Assembly (NCBI RefSeq): GCF_048266365.1
Contig: NZ_JBLWZP010000002.1
Location: 310,001-374,000, forward strand
Direction of reading: 5' to 3'
Origin: Galbibacter sp048266365
GTDB taxonomy: Bacteria > Bacteroidota > Bacteroidia > Flavobacteriales > Flavobacteriaceae
DNA: 64,000 nucleotides
Below are positions 1 to 8,997 of the stretch, one piece after another (position 1 is the stretch's first letter; every line of letters starts with the position of its first letter). A program made the translations under genes and the position numbers. The notes below the pieces were generated by a model. That model worked only from the letters and a program-made list of their open reading frames with translations. It was not told the DNA's origin and ran no database searches.

Positions 1-1
1 T

Positions 2-2059
2 ATAAACACTTCAGTCACTGACTGGCTTGAGATTAGGGCAAAGATCCTAAATACGAATTCCACTACCACAGAACCATTTAAATTTGGTACCGCCACTTAT
101 GACGCTTGGTATTACACCACGCGTTGGCAAGCGTATTATCCATATGGGACTGTGGATGGAAAACCCTTTAGAAGTCATATTTCGGAAGTTGAACAAGCAA
201 ATATGAATGAGATTGATAATTCGTTGTCTCGAATGAACCTAGGAGTTACACTTACTCCTTCGGATAATTTTACGTTAAACTTTGATTATACCCACGATCG
301 CATTGAAGATCATGAAAAACAAGTCGGAGGCACTTTATGGGCGTATAACTTTTGGTCACAAGGAGCTGATTTTTCTTATGTTCCTTATAGTAGTTCGTCA
401 TATGATCGCGTACAATATAATTCATCATGGAGTCGAAGAAATACAGCCAAAATCTATGGAGTCTACACCAAAAGTTTTGACGATATACACAAGTTCGACA
501 TTACTGCCGGTAGTGATATGGAAAAATACGAATACTGGTTTCACTCTTCACAATATCGTGATCTTTTAAACCCGGATCAAGGAGAATTAGCATTAGGTAC
601 TGGAGATCAATTCGTAAGTGGAGATCGAAACAAGTGGTCGACCCTTGGATTTTTTGCCAGAGTGAATTATTCGTTTAAAGACAAAATTCTCTTAGAAGTC
701 AATGCCCGATATGACGGTTCTTCTCGTTTATCGCCTGACCAAGAATGGGGATACTTCCCTTCTGTTTCTTTAGGATACATTCTAACGGAAGAGGAATTTA
801 TGGGTGCCTTAAGCCCGACACTATCCTTTTTAAAACTCAGAGGTTCGTATGGATCTGTTGGAAATCAAAACACTTTTTTATCCAATATATATAGAGTGAT
901 GTCGGCATACGGTTCCAACTGGATTATTGACGGGCAAGAAAAGGTCACTGTAGGCACTCCAGGTGCATTACCCGCTTCCTTAACCTGGGAAACGGTTACT
1001 ACACTAGACCTAGGTCTGGATGCTAAATTATTCGATAACAAAATGGGAGTTACTTTTGATTGGTATCGCCGAACCGTAAGCGATATGCATAGTCCGGGGG
1101 TTACGCTCCCAAATTCTTTTGGCACATCATCTCCTACTAGAAACTTTGGAGAACTGCAAACCACAGGTTGGGAACTCGCAGTGGATTTTAGACATCAATT
1201 TAAAAACGGTCTTAATTTAAGCGTGATGGCCTCTTTGAGTGATTTCACAGAAGAGATCACCAAGTATGAAAACCAAACCAAAGGGATTAACTCTTATTAC
1301 CAAGGTAAAAATGTAGGAGAGATTTGGGGGTACGAAACAGATCGCTTCTTTACAGCAGATGATTTTAATGCCGATGGTAGTTATGCCCAAGGCGTACCTA
1401 CCCAAGAATTGTTTGAGACCAATGGTTGGTTTTTCTATGGCCCTGGTGATATCAAATACAAAGATTTAAATGGAGATGGCGTAATTGACTACGGAACAAG
1501 AACTGTAGGTGATTCTGGAGATATGAAAGTAATCGGAAATACAACACCGAGATATCAATATGGATTTCAACTCAATGCGGATTGGAAAGGTTTCGACCTT
1601 AGTATGTTTTTTCAAGGCGTTGGTAAGAGAGATTTTTGGGCCAACGGACCTGTTTTTATTCCTGGATATCGATATGGCGAAGGCTGGTATGATCATCATT
1701 TAAATTATTGGACTCCTGAAAATCCAACGGCATACTACCCAAGACCGAATGATCAAGGTCAATCGAACAATGCGATGAATTTCTTACCCCAGAGTAAGTA
1801 CCTATTGGATATGTCCTATCTGAGAATGAAAAATATATCCTTTGGATATACTATTCCACAGGCGATTTCATCGAAGTTTCACCTTGATCGTTTTCGAGTG
1901 TATTTCAGTGGAGAAAACCTATTTGAATTTACTGGAATCCAAGTTCCAGTGGATCCAGAGGTTGATTATACCACTGCGGGATTAAATGACACCTCAACCT
2001 TTGGTCGGGTGTATCCTTTTAGAAGATCATTTTCATTTGGACTTCAATTAACCTTCTAA
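2..2059 (+). CDS. SusC/RagA-type TonB-dependent outer membrane receptor, 3' part
   Basis: The frame is open from base 2, so the gene starts before the window and only about 685 C-terminal residues are present. A GTG at 152 is an internal codon, not the start. The protein is rich in alternating aromatic and polar strands typical of a 22-strand barrel. It ends in an aromatic-rich last strand with terminal Phe (RRSFSFGLQLTF). SusC proteins import glycan oligomers through the outer membrane using TonB energy, with SusD as the lid. The susD gene follows after 10 bases, so this is the start of a polysaccharide or glycan utilisation locus. The plug, carboxypeptidase-like and TonB-box parts are outside the window. 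The substrate cannot be read from the sequence. Confidence 0.95.
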   Translation: MNTSVTDWLEIRAKILNTNSTTTEPFKFGTATYDAWYYTTRWQAYYPYGTVDGKPFRSHISEVEQANMNEIDNSLSRMNLGVTLTPSDNFTLNFDYTHDRIEDHEKQVGGTLWAYNFWSQGADFSYVPYSSSSYDRVQYNSSWSRRNTAKIYGVYTKSFDDIHKFDITAGSDMEKYEYWFHSSQYRDLLNPDQGELALGTGDQFVSGDRNKWSTLGFFARVNYSFKDKILLEVNARYDGSSRLSPDQEWGYFPSVSLGYILTEEEFMGALSPTLSFLKLRGSYGSVGNQNTFLSNIYRVMSAYGSNWIIDGQEKVTVGTPGALPASLTWETVTTLDLGLDAKLFDNKMGVTFDWYRRTVSDMHSPGVTLPNSFGTSSPTRNFGELQTTGWELAVDFRHQFKNGLNLSVMASLSDFTEEITKYENQTKGINSYYQGKNVGEIWGYETDRFFTADDFNADGSYAQGVPTQELFETNGWFFYGPGDIKYKDLNGDGVIDYGTRTVGDSGDMKVIGNTTPRYQYGFQLNADWKGFDLSMFFQGVGKRDFWANGPVFIPGYRYGEGWYDHHLNYWTPENPTAYYPRPNDQGQSNNAMNFLPQSKYLLDMSYLRMKNISFGYTIPQAISSKFHLDRFRVYFSGENLFEFTGIQVPVDPEVDYTTAGLNDTSTFGRVYPFRRSFSFGLQLTF

Positions 2060-2069
2060 ATCAAAAACA

Positions 2070-3782
2070 ATGAAAACCATAAATAAAATACTTGTAACGC
2101 TATTTTGCTTGGCATTAATTACGAGCTGCGAAAAAGATTACCTTGAGGTACCACCACAGGACCAGCTTGTGGATGAAACTTATTGGTCAAATGAGGGAAA
2201 TGTACGCACCTTTGCCTTTGGTTTCTACAGTGCTTACTTTACAGGATATGGATCTGGGTACACCTGGGGAGACTACTTTTCAGGACAATCACTAAACGAT
2301 GATTTTGCACCTTCCAATCCCTCGATGTTCACCCAACAAGTCCCTACCAGTGGTGGTGGATGGACATTTTCTTGGGTACGAAAAGCAAATATATTTATCC
2401 ATAGGATTCAAGAGGTTCCAATGGAACAAGAGGCTATTGATCATTGGACGGGTATCGGACGATTCTTTAGAGCTTTAGAATATCATGATTTGGTGAATCG
2501 ATTTGGCGATGTCCCCTACTATGATCACGAACTTAGTGAGGTGGAAAACGAAGAATTGTACAGGCCTAGAGAGGATAGAGCCGTAGTGATGGATAAGGTG
2601 TTGGCAGATTTTCAATTTGCCGCTGATAATGTAAGGGCTCAAGTGGAAAGCCCTGGTTTGGAAGTTAATCGTGCAGTTGTATTAGCATTTATGTCCAGAG
2701 TATTTCTCTTTGAGGGTACTTGGCAAAAATATCACCAGCAAAATAACGCCAAAGCAGCCGAATATCTTCAAGCAGCCAAATGGGCAGCTAATGAGATAAT
2801 TAGTAGTGGAACATATGAACTAGGTGACTACAGAGAAGTGTTTAACTCATTAAGCTTAGCCAACAATCCTGAGGTTATTTTATATAGAGAATACGAGTCG
2901 GGCATCCTAACCCACGCTTTGAATAGTTATAATAATATGGAGGCTCAAACAGGGGCGTCAAAAAATGCCATCGAGACCTATTTGATGAACGATGGATTAC
3001 CTATAGAGGTTTCTGCCAATTATCAAGGAGATCACGGTATTGAAAACGTTATGGAAAGTCGGGACCCGAGAATATATGAAACCTTTGTCAGAGAAACTTT
3101 ACGACTCAACGGAATTGAAAACAATTATTCAACCACTGGTTATGCAGTTCATAAATTTTTAAATGAGGAAATAAAGGACGATCCTATCGGGAGTTCAAAC
3201 CTGAATCCGACAGACGCACCTGTTATTCGGTATGGTGAGGTCCTTATGAACTATGCAGAAGCTGCTGCGGAGCTCGCCACAGTCGGTGGTCCCGCTTTCA
3301 CGCAAAGTGACCTCGACCAATCGATCAATGTTTTAAGAGACAGACCAGGGATAGGACTTCCACATTTGGAAGTTTCAGGAGATGCTGTAGCTGTAAATGG
3401 GACTGTTTACGACGACCCCGATAGGGATGCTGATGTTACACCAATTTTATGGGAAATTCGAAGAGAACGCAGAGTGGAGTTAATGATGGAAGGATTTAGA
3501 TTGGACGATTTGAGAAGGTGGAAAAAATTGGCTTATACAGATATGACAATGCATCCAGAAATCAATCAAGGTGCCTGGATTGACAAGGCTGATTATCCTG
3601 ATACCGAACTAGAAAGTATTAGGCTTACTGATGGCACCACTGGTTACATCATTCCAGCCTATGCACAAGAATCTTGGAGGACCTTTGATGATCCTAAGGT
3701 ATATCTATATCCGATTCCTTTAGATCAAATCAAACTCTACAGTGATCAAGGTGTAGAATTAGCGCAAAACCCTGGATGGTAA
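2070..3782 (+). CDS. SusD/RagB family surface glycan-binding lipoprotein
   Basis: 570 residues, a usual length for SusD. The N-terminus is a lipoprotein signal with the lipobox Cys at residue 20 (LALITSC). Most of the protein should be alpha-helical with TPR-like repeats. The conserved C-terminal SusD stretch with RRERRVELMMEGFRLDDLRR lies at about residues 455-475. The protein sits on the outer leaflet as the lid of the SusC pore and presents glycan to it. It follows the SusC gene by 10 bases and is closed by a strong terminator at 3810-3841, so susC-susD form one transcription unit and the next gene is separate or expressed by read-through. The ligand is unknown. Confidence 0.95.
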   Translation: MKTINKILVTLFCLALITSCEKDYLEVPPQDQLVDETYWSNEGNVRTFAFGFYSAYFTGYGSGYTWGDYFSGQSLNDDFAPSNPSMFTQQVPTSGGGWTFSWVRKANIFIHRIQEVPMEQEAIDHWTGIGRFFRALEYHDLVNRFGDVPYYDHELSEVENEELYRPREDRAVVMDKVLADFQFAADNVRAQVESPGLEVNRAVVLAFMSRVFLFEGTWQKYHQQNNAKAAEYLQAAKWAANEIISSGTYELGDYREVFNSLSLANNPEVILYREYESGILTHALNSYNNMEAQTGASKNAIETYLMNDGLPIEVSANYQGDHGIENVMESRDPRIYETFVRETLRLNGIENNYSTTGYAVHKFLNEEIKDDPIGSSNLNPTDAPVIRYGEVLMNYAEAAAELATVGGPAFTQSDLDQSINVLRDRPGIGLPHLEVSGDAVAVNGTVYDDPDRDADVTPILWEIRRERRVELMMEGFRLDDLRRWKKLAYTDMTMHPEINQGAWIDKADYPDTELESIRLTDGTTGYIIPAYAQESWRTFDDPKVYLYPIPLDQIKLYSDQGVELAQNPGW

Positions 3783-3809
3783 GATAAATTAACCAACCAA
3801 TTTTATGAG

Positions 3810-3841
3810 AAGTTCCCTGGGCAAAGTCCAGGGAACTTTTT
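3810..3841 (+). terminator. Rho-independent terminator after susD
   Basis: Perfect 11-bp stem (3810-3820 with 3828-3838), 7-base loop, followed by a short T run. It ends the SusC/SusD transcript. Confidence 0.9.
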
Positions 3842-3883
3842 ACCTTCACTGAACTTTATACCATAATTCCTAATACACATTCC

Positions 3884-5440
3884 ATGGCAAAGAATCTCAT
3901 AAAAACAATCTCCCTCCTATTCTATATTTTCCTAATGGTTGGATGTAAATCCAGTTCCTCAACGACCTACTCTAACAAAGCAGACGGGATCGATTTTGCA
4001 CATGATAGTGACAAGGCATGGGATGCAAAAGCTCCTTATGTCCTGAAAGAATTTCGAGCCGCATGGGTTGCATCTGTGGCCAACATTAGCTGGCCGAGTA
4101 AACCCGGTCTTTCAACCCAGCAGCAGAAAGAAGAAGCACTGAAATTATTGGATTATTTATCAAGCCATAATTACAATACAGTCATACTCCAAGTACGTCC
4201 ACAATGCGATGCCTTATACCAAAGCGAATTAGAGCCTTGGTCTTATTATTTAACAGGAGAACAAGGACTTGCTCCTTCCCCTTGGTATGATCCTTTAAAA
4301 TTCTGGATAGAAGAGGCACACAATCGAGGACTTGAGTTCCACGCATGGCTCAACCCATACCGTGCTCACCATTCGGCGGCTAAAGAGCTAACAGAAACTT
4401 CTATTGTAAGAAAGCACCCAGAATTGGTAGTTGAACTCGCAAATGGAATGTGGTGGATGGATCCAGCCTTGGAAGCAACCAAAAAACATTCTTTGGCGGT
4501 TGTAGAAGATTTGGTAAAACGCTATAATTTGGATGGGATTCATTTTGATGATTATTTTTATCCATACGAATCCTATAATGATGGGGAAGATTTTCCCGAC
4601 CAAAAGAGCTGGGATGCCTATCTAAAGTCAGGCGGCAAAAGGAATCGCGCGGATTGGCGGCGAGACAATGTTAACGACTTTATAAAACGTGTATACAGTT
4701 TAATTAAGTCTGAAAAACCATATGTAAAATTGGGCATCAGTCCATTTGGTATCTGGAGGCCTGGATATCCCGAATCAGTTGTAGGCTTCGATCAATATAA
4801 CAAACTCTACGCGGATGCCAAGCTGTGGATAAATAAAGGATGGGTCGATTATTTTACACCCCAACTATATTGGAAAACAGGTAAAATAGGACAAAGCTTC
4901 CCAGAATTATTAGGCTGGTGGCAAAGCCAAAACACAGCGCAAAGACATCTATGGCCGGGAATTCGTGTAGACTACGGTGGGGATGACCTGAACGCCCAGG
5001 AAACCATAGGTCAAATTATGATTACTAGAGGGATGGTACCAAAGAGCAAGGGAACAGTACACTGGAGTATTGGACCGCTTATGAAATATGACTCTTTATC
5101 CAGTAAAATTCTAGAAGGGCCATATAAGAAGAAAAGTTTAATCCCGGCAAGTCCATGGCTTGACAACACCCCACCTGCCGAGCCAGAACTTCAAGTTCAA
5201 CAAATAAATGGTTCAGCTAAAATACATTGGAATCCAAAGGTGGCTAATGATGTATACCACTATGTATTGTATTACCAATATCAGAGTCAAAAATGGGACT
5301 ATAAAATACTTACTAAAAACGATCTTAGTGCAGAAATCCCATTAATTCAACCGCAAACTGATAGGGCGCTTCTACGTATTGGACTAACCGCAGTAGATCG
5401 CAGTTGGAATCAGAGTTTATTCCAGCAAAAAGAACTCTAA
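3884..5440 (+). CDS. GHL10 (DUF187) glycoside hydrolase lipoprotein, DigH-like
   Basis: 518 residues with a lipoprotein signal (lipobox Cys at residue 21, FLMVGC). A TIM-barrel glycosidase domain spans about residues 55-350, with the family signature FRAAWVASVANISWPSK near its start and the acidic LDGIHFDDYFYP strand around residues 212-223. The last about 90 residues look like a fibronectin type III-like beta domain. The family is GHL10/DUF187. Its known member E. coli DigH (YddW) cuts peptidoglycan glycan strands stripped of peptides, so a murein-directed role is the best guess. It could also act on an imported glycan, because susCD lie just upstream. A terminator separates it from susD. 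Confidence 0.85.
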   Translation: MAKNLIKTISLLFYIFLMVGCKSSSSTTYSNKADGIDFAHDSDKAWDAKAPYVLKEFRAAWVASVANISWPSKPGLSTQQQKEEALKLLDYLSSHNYNTVILQVRPQCDALYQSELEPWSYYLTGEQGLAPSPWYDPLKFWIEEAHNRGLEFHAWLNPYRAHHSAAKELTETSIVRKHPELVVELANGMWWMDPALEATKKHSLAVVEDLVKRYNLDGIHFDDYFYPYESYNDGEDFPDQKSWDAYLKSGGKRNRADWRRDNVNDFIKRVYSLIKSEKPYVKLGISPFGIWRPGYPESVVGFDQYNKLYADAKLWINKGWVDYFTPQLYWKTGKIGQSFPELLGWWQSQNTAQRHLWPGIRVDYGGDDLNAQETIGQIMITRGMVPKSKGTVHWSIGPLMKYDSLSSKILEGPYKKKSLIPASPWLDNTPPAEPELQVQQINGSAKIHWNPKVANDVYHYVLYYQYQSQKWDYKILTKNDLSAEIPLIQPQTDRALLRIGLTAVDRSWNQSLFQQKEL

Positions 5441-5467
5441 CAAATAAACCTATAATGCAATAACAAG

Positions 5468-5498
5468 CCACTATGAGAAGTATTCATGGTGGTTTTTT
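5468..5498 (+). terminator. Terminator after the GHL10 gene
   Basis: Stem 5468-5476 with 5484-5492 (nine pairs including one U-G), 7-base loop, followed by six T. Confidence 0.75.
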
Positions 5499-5560
5499 AT
5501 ACTCCAGAATAGCGGTTTATAGTGCCAAACTCAGATCGTTATAAAGCAAAAATTTACCCA

Positions 5561-5598
5561 AAAAAAAAACCTTTGTGAACTTCAGGAATTCTCAAAGG
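5561..5598 (-). terminator. Terminator for the kinase gene on the minus strand
   Basis: CCTTTG at 5570-5575 pairs with CAAAGG at 5593-5598. Read on the minus strand, the hairpin is followed by nine T. It lies about 45 bases past the stop of the sugar kinase gene. Confidence 0.75.
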
Positions 5599-5642
5599 CT
5601 TATAGTTTTATGTACTTTCAAAAAAGTGAATCTTCCGATAAC

Positions 5643-6503
5643 CTACTCCTCAAATAATATGGATTTGTGATAATCTACAAGTCCATCAATTGGACGTCGT
5701 AATACTTTTCCAAGATTTAATCCATTGTCCTTGAAGGCTTGTTGTAATTCATCTTGCAAGTAATAAGCGATACTTCCAATAAAGTGAATTGGCACTTCTT
5801 TAGCTTGTTCATATTGGGAAATGGCGTTATCGATAAATAACTGCATTCCTTTTCGAATCAATACTTGACTGTACTCTTCGTCTTTATTTTGAATTAAAAA
5901 GCGCGCAAATGTGGCCAAATAAGTATTTGGATTTGGTTCTTTATAAAGACTGTTCTTTATACTGTCCTCATCAAGGTCATACTCGTCGCTAAACTTGCTA
6001 GCCAGCCTTTCAGGTATTTTATGATAATAATAATCCCTTAGGAGTTGACGGCCAAAGTAGTTCCCACTACAATCATCCATTAATATATATCCTAAAGATG
6101 TAACTTTTTGGAAGAGCTCTTTACCATCCCAATAACTACAGTTCGATCCTGTTCCCAAGATACATACAATAGCTTGTTGGTCCGGCTCTACAGTTGCGTA
6201 TATCGCAGCGTAGGTATCTTCCTTTACTTTAATTCGCGCATTGCTGAAGTAGTCTTTAAAAATATCTCCTAAGAATTTACGCATACGCTCGGTTCCACAA
6301 CCTGCGCCGTAAAAAAACAATTGGGTAACTTCCTTGCGGTGCTTGTAGAGTTCAAAATTATTGGTCAAACGCTCTCGGATAATCTCCTTGGTCAACACCT
6401 CCGGACTCAACCCTAGTGTTTTGGTAACAAAAAGCTTATTCCCTTCATCGTCCAAAGCAATCCAATCGGCTTTAGTCGCCCCACTATCTACGATTAAAAT
6501 CAT
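5643..6503 (-). CDS. BadF/BadG/BcrA/BcrD-type ATPase, N-acetylglucosamine kinase-like
   Basis: 286 residues of the ASKHA sugar-kinase fold. Visible motifs are the N-terminal phosphate-1 loop DSGATKADW (residues 6-14), a central GTGSNCSYW loop around residue 118, a DDCSG motif, and a C-terminal GSIAYYLQ adenosine-loop region. Family members phosphorylate GlcNAc, MurNAc or related amino sugars. Together with the facing DigH-like glycosidase this would fit murein-sugar recycling, but that is inference. It lies downstream of pfkA and gapA on the same strand after a 190-base gap, so it may be partly co-transcribed with them. The exact sugar is not decided by sequence. Confidence 0.8.
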   Translation of the reverse strand: MILIVDSGATKADWIALDDEGNKLFVTKTLGLSPEVLTKEIIRERLTNNFELYKHRKEVTQLFFYGAGCGTERMRKFLGDIFKDYFSNARIKVKEDTYAAIYATVEPDQQAIVCILGTGSNCSYWDGKELFQKVTSLGYILMDDCSGNYFGRQLLRDYYYHKIPERLASKFSDEYDLDEDSIKNSLYKEPNPNTYLATFARFLIQNKDEEYSQVLIRKGMQLFIDNAISQYEQAKEVPIHFIGSIAYYLQDELQQAFKDNGLNLGKVLRRPIDGLVDYHKSILFEE

Positions 6504-6692
6504 ACTTGTTCTGAGTTATTAGCTAGCTTAAGTGCTTATTCTAAAAATAATTTAGAAAGTAGTATATCACCAGGGAATAATTTGAAGTGTTAGCAATCCT
6601 CAAATTATTCCCCATAAAGGTGAAACACAAAATTAGTTTAGTTTAGTATTTAGCGCAATACAAGTATCCAATTACGGAATACTATGATTGAA

Positions 6693-7694
6693 TTATAACG
6701 CAGTAATATACGTAGCTAGATCAACCAATTTGTTAGAATATCCAGTTTCGTTATCATACCATGAAACGACTTTGAAAAATTTAGAATTCAACTCGATTCC
6801 AGCACCAGCATCAAAAACACTAGTATCAGTCTCTCCAACAAAATCTTGAGACACAACAGCCTCATCAGTATAACCTAAGACTCCTTTTAATTCATTCTCA
6901 GAAGCGTATTTCATCGCTTTCTTAATTTCTTCGTAAGAAGTTTCTTTCTCCAAACGCACAGTCAAATCCACTACAGAAACATCCGCAGTAGGTACTCTGA
7001 ATGCCATACCTGTAAGTTTACCTTCCAATGATGGAATAACTTTAGTTACTGCTTTTGCAGCTCCAGTAGCCGCAGGAATGATATTTAATAGTGCACTACG
7101 TCCACCTCTATAATCTTTTCTAGAAGGACCATCTACAGTTAATTGAGTCGCTGTAGTAGCATGCACTGTAGTCATTAACGCTTCTTCAATACCGAAGTTA
7201 TCGTTCAAAACTTTAGCAAGTGGCGCTAAACAGTTTGTAGTACAAGATGCGTTTGAAACAATTTTATCAGAAGCTTTAACGTCTTTGTGATTAACTCCCA
7301 TTACAAACATTGGAGCATCTTTAGAAGGTGCAGAAATAACTACTTTCTTAGCGCCAGCATCCAAATGGTATTGTGCAGTATCCAAGGTTGTAAATATACC
7401 AGTACATTCAGCAACGATATCAGCATCTACCTCATCCCATTTCAAGTTTTTAGGATCTCTTTCTGCAGTAATTCTTACGGTCTTACCATCTACAACTAGA
7501 TTTCCGTTTTTTACCTCAATAGTTCCATCAAACCTGCCGTGAACAGAATCATACTCCAATAGATAAGCCAAATGTTCTACATCCAATAAGTCATTGATCG
7601 CAACTACTTCAACATTTGATCTTTTCAAAGTTGCTCTAAAGACCAATCTTCCTATACGTCCAAATCCGTTTATTCCAATTTTAACTGTTGACAT
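6693..7694 (-). CDS. gapA: Glyceraldehyde-3-phosphate dehydrogenase, type I
   Basis: 333 residues, normal family length. It has the N-terminal NAD loop GINGFGRIGR (residues 7-16), the catalytic motif SNASCTTNCLAP with the active-site Cys near residue 151, the HATTATQ segment with the partner His, and the C-terminal SWYDNETGYSNK motif. It oxidises glyceraldehyde-3-phosphate to 1,3-bisphosphoglycerate in glycolysis, or the reverse in gluconeogenesis. The gene follows pfkA by 41 bases on the same strand, an operon arrangement placing two glycolytic steps under one promoter. Confidence 0.97.
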   Translation of the reverse strand: MSTVKIGINGFGRIGRLVFRATLKRSNVEVVAINDLLDVEHLAYLLEYDSVHGRFDGTIEVKNGNLVVDGKTVRITAERDPKNLKWDEVDADIVAECTGIFTTLDTAQYHLDAGAKKVVISAPSKDAPMFVMGVNHKDVKASDKIVSNASCTTNCLAPLAKVLNDNFGIEEALMTTVHATTATQLTVDGPSRKDYRGGRSALLNIIPAATGAAKAVTKVIPSLEGKLTGMAFRVPTADVSVVDLTVRLEKETSYEEIKKAMKYASENELKGVLGYTDEAVVSQDFVGETDTSVFDAGAGIELNSKFFKVVSWYDNETGYSNKLVDLATYITAL

Positions 7695-7735
7695 TTTATT
7701 CTAAATTTTAATTAATTTTTATGTTAATATTATTT

Positions 7736-8722
7736 TTAGGTCGACATTATTTCACAAACCCTCATAAGTTCTGCATCGACAGAAGACTTACCTTTTATAG
7801 CATCTATAATCGGGGTGATAACAATCTCGTCTTTAATCATTCCTACCATGTAATTTGATTTGCCCTCCATTAGAGATTCCACCGCTCTTACTCCCATTCT
7901 ACTAGCTAGTACGCGATCGAAACAAGTTGGCGCTCCTCCTCTTTGCATATGGCCGAGCACTGAAACTCGAATATCATAGTTGGGTAAATTCTCCTCAACA
8001 TATTCGGCAAGCTCAAATACACTCTTACCTGTTTTGTCACCTTCTGCGACCACAACGATACTTGAAGACTTCCCTGTTTTTCTACTGCGTTCCAAAGACT
8101 CTAAGAGTTGCTCTAGACCACGATTTGCTTCTGGAATAAGTATTTCCTCAGCACCTGCACCAAGACCAGCGTTTAAAGCGATGTGACCGCAATCTCTTCC
8201 CATTACCTCGATAAAGAACAATCGATCGTGGGAGCTCGCGGTATCACGAATCCTATCAATAGCGTCAACTACTGTGTTTAATGCCGTATCATATCCTAGG
8301 GTATACATTGTACCGTCAATATCATTGTCGATAGTACCAGGTATTCCCAGTATCGGGAAGTTGTACTCCTCATTAAAAAGCATACCACCGGTAAAGGTTC
8401 CATCACCACCGATAAGAACCAAGGCATCGATATCATTCTTTATCAATTGAGCATGGGCTTTTGCCCTGCCCTCTTTAGTTTTGAATTCTTGAGAACGAGC
8501 AGATTTTAAGAAAGTACCTCCTCTATTAATGATATTTCGAACGCTTCTAGCACTAAGATCTTCAAAATCACCTTCAATAAGGCCTTGATACCCTCTATAG
8601 ATACCAACACATTTTATATGATGATAAGCACAAGTCCTCGCTACTGCACGAATCGCCGCATTCATTCCCGGAGCATCACCACCGGAGGTCAATACTCCTA
8701 TTTTCTTGATGTTTGTAGACAT
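7736..8722 (-). CDS. pfkA: ATP-dependent 6-phosphofructokinase
   Basis: 328 residues, typical of bacterial ATP-type PFK. The N-terminal ATP loop is GVLTSGGDAPGMNAAIR. The GGDGTFTGG loop is at about residues 104-112 with Gly after GGDG, which is characteristic of ATP rather than pyrophosphate use. The catalytic PGTIDNDIDGT is at about 125-135, and MGRDCGHIAL and GHMQRGG follow. It converts fructose-6-phosphate to fructose-1,6-bisphosphate. It is first in the pfkA-gapA unit, and a 17-bp palindrome about 90 bases before its start may be its operator. Confidence 0.97.
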   Translation of the reverse strand: MSTNIKKIGVLTSGGDAPGMNAAIRAVARTCAYHHIKCVGIYRGYQGLIEGDFEDLSARSVRNIINRGGTFLKSARSQEFKTKEGRAKAHAQLIKNDIDALVLIGGDGTFTGGMLFNEEYNFPILGIPGTIDNDIDGTMYTLGYDTALNTVVDAIDRIRDTASSHDRLFFIEVMGRDCGHIALNAGLGAGAEEILIPEANRGLEQLLESLERSRKTGKSSSIVVVAEGDKTGKSVFELAEYVEENLPNYDIRVSVLGHMQRGGAPTCFDRVLASRMGVRAVESLMEGKSNYMVGMIKDEIVITPIIDAIKGKSSVDAELMRVCEIMST

Positions 8723-8802
8723 TAAATTGTATTATTTTGGTACGTAAAACTACCAAAGAATTTTCAATTTTGTCTTATAGTTTTCATTAAAAATCAATTA
8801 TT

Positions 8803-8819
8803 AAACGATTCAATCGTTT
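8803..8819. promoter_or_regulatory. 17-bp palindrome upstream of pfkA-gapA
   Basis: Perfect dyad AAACGATT-C-AATCGTTT, centred about 89 bases before the pfkA start in the 275-base gap to tamB. It has no T run on either side, so it looks more like an operator than a terminator. The regulator is unknown. Confidence 0.45.
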
Positions 8820-8981
8820 TCGTTAGCAAATTATTAACAAAAGTGCTAATTTATTTTAAAGAATATCTTCATTTAGAAGCGATATATTCATCATTTTGCT
8901 TGATTTTCTGAGGTCTATAAAAAAATATATTGTTTGAAATCCAGTAGGTTTAAAAATCAATTAAGTACGGTCAAAGATGAA

Positions 8982-8994
8982 AAATCTAAGATTT
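8982..8994 (-). terminator. Weak hairpin just past the tamB stop
   Basis: AAATC pairs with GATTT around a 3-base loop. On the minus strand it is followed only by a short T run, so it would be a weak terminator for the long tamB transcript. Confidence 0.35.
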
Positions 8995-8997
8995 GTT

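Noticed and set aside
1686..1705. TATGATCATCAT-like word inside the SusC gene
   Set aside because: Only part of the TATGAT-N4-ATCATA dyad and within coding sequence far from any start.
152..2059. GTG at 152 as the start of the SusC-like gene
   Set aside because: The same frame is open back to base 2 with SusC-like residues, so the gene is cut by the window edge.
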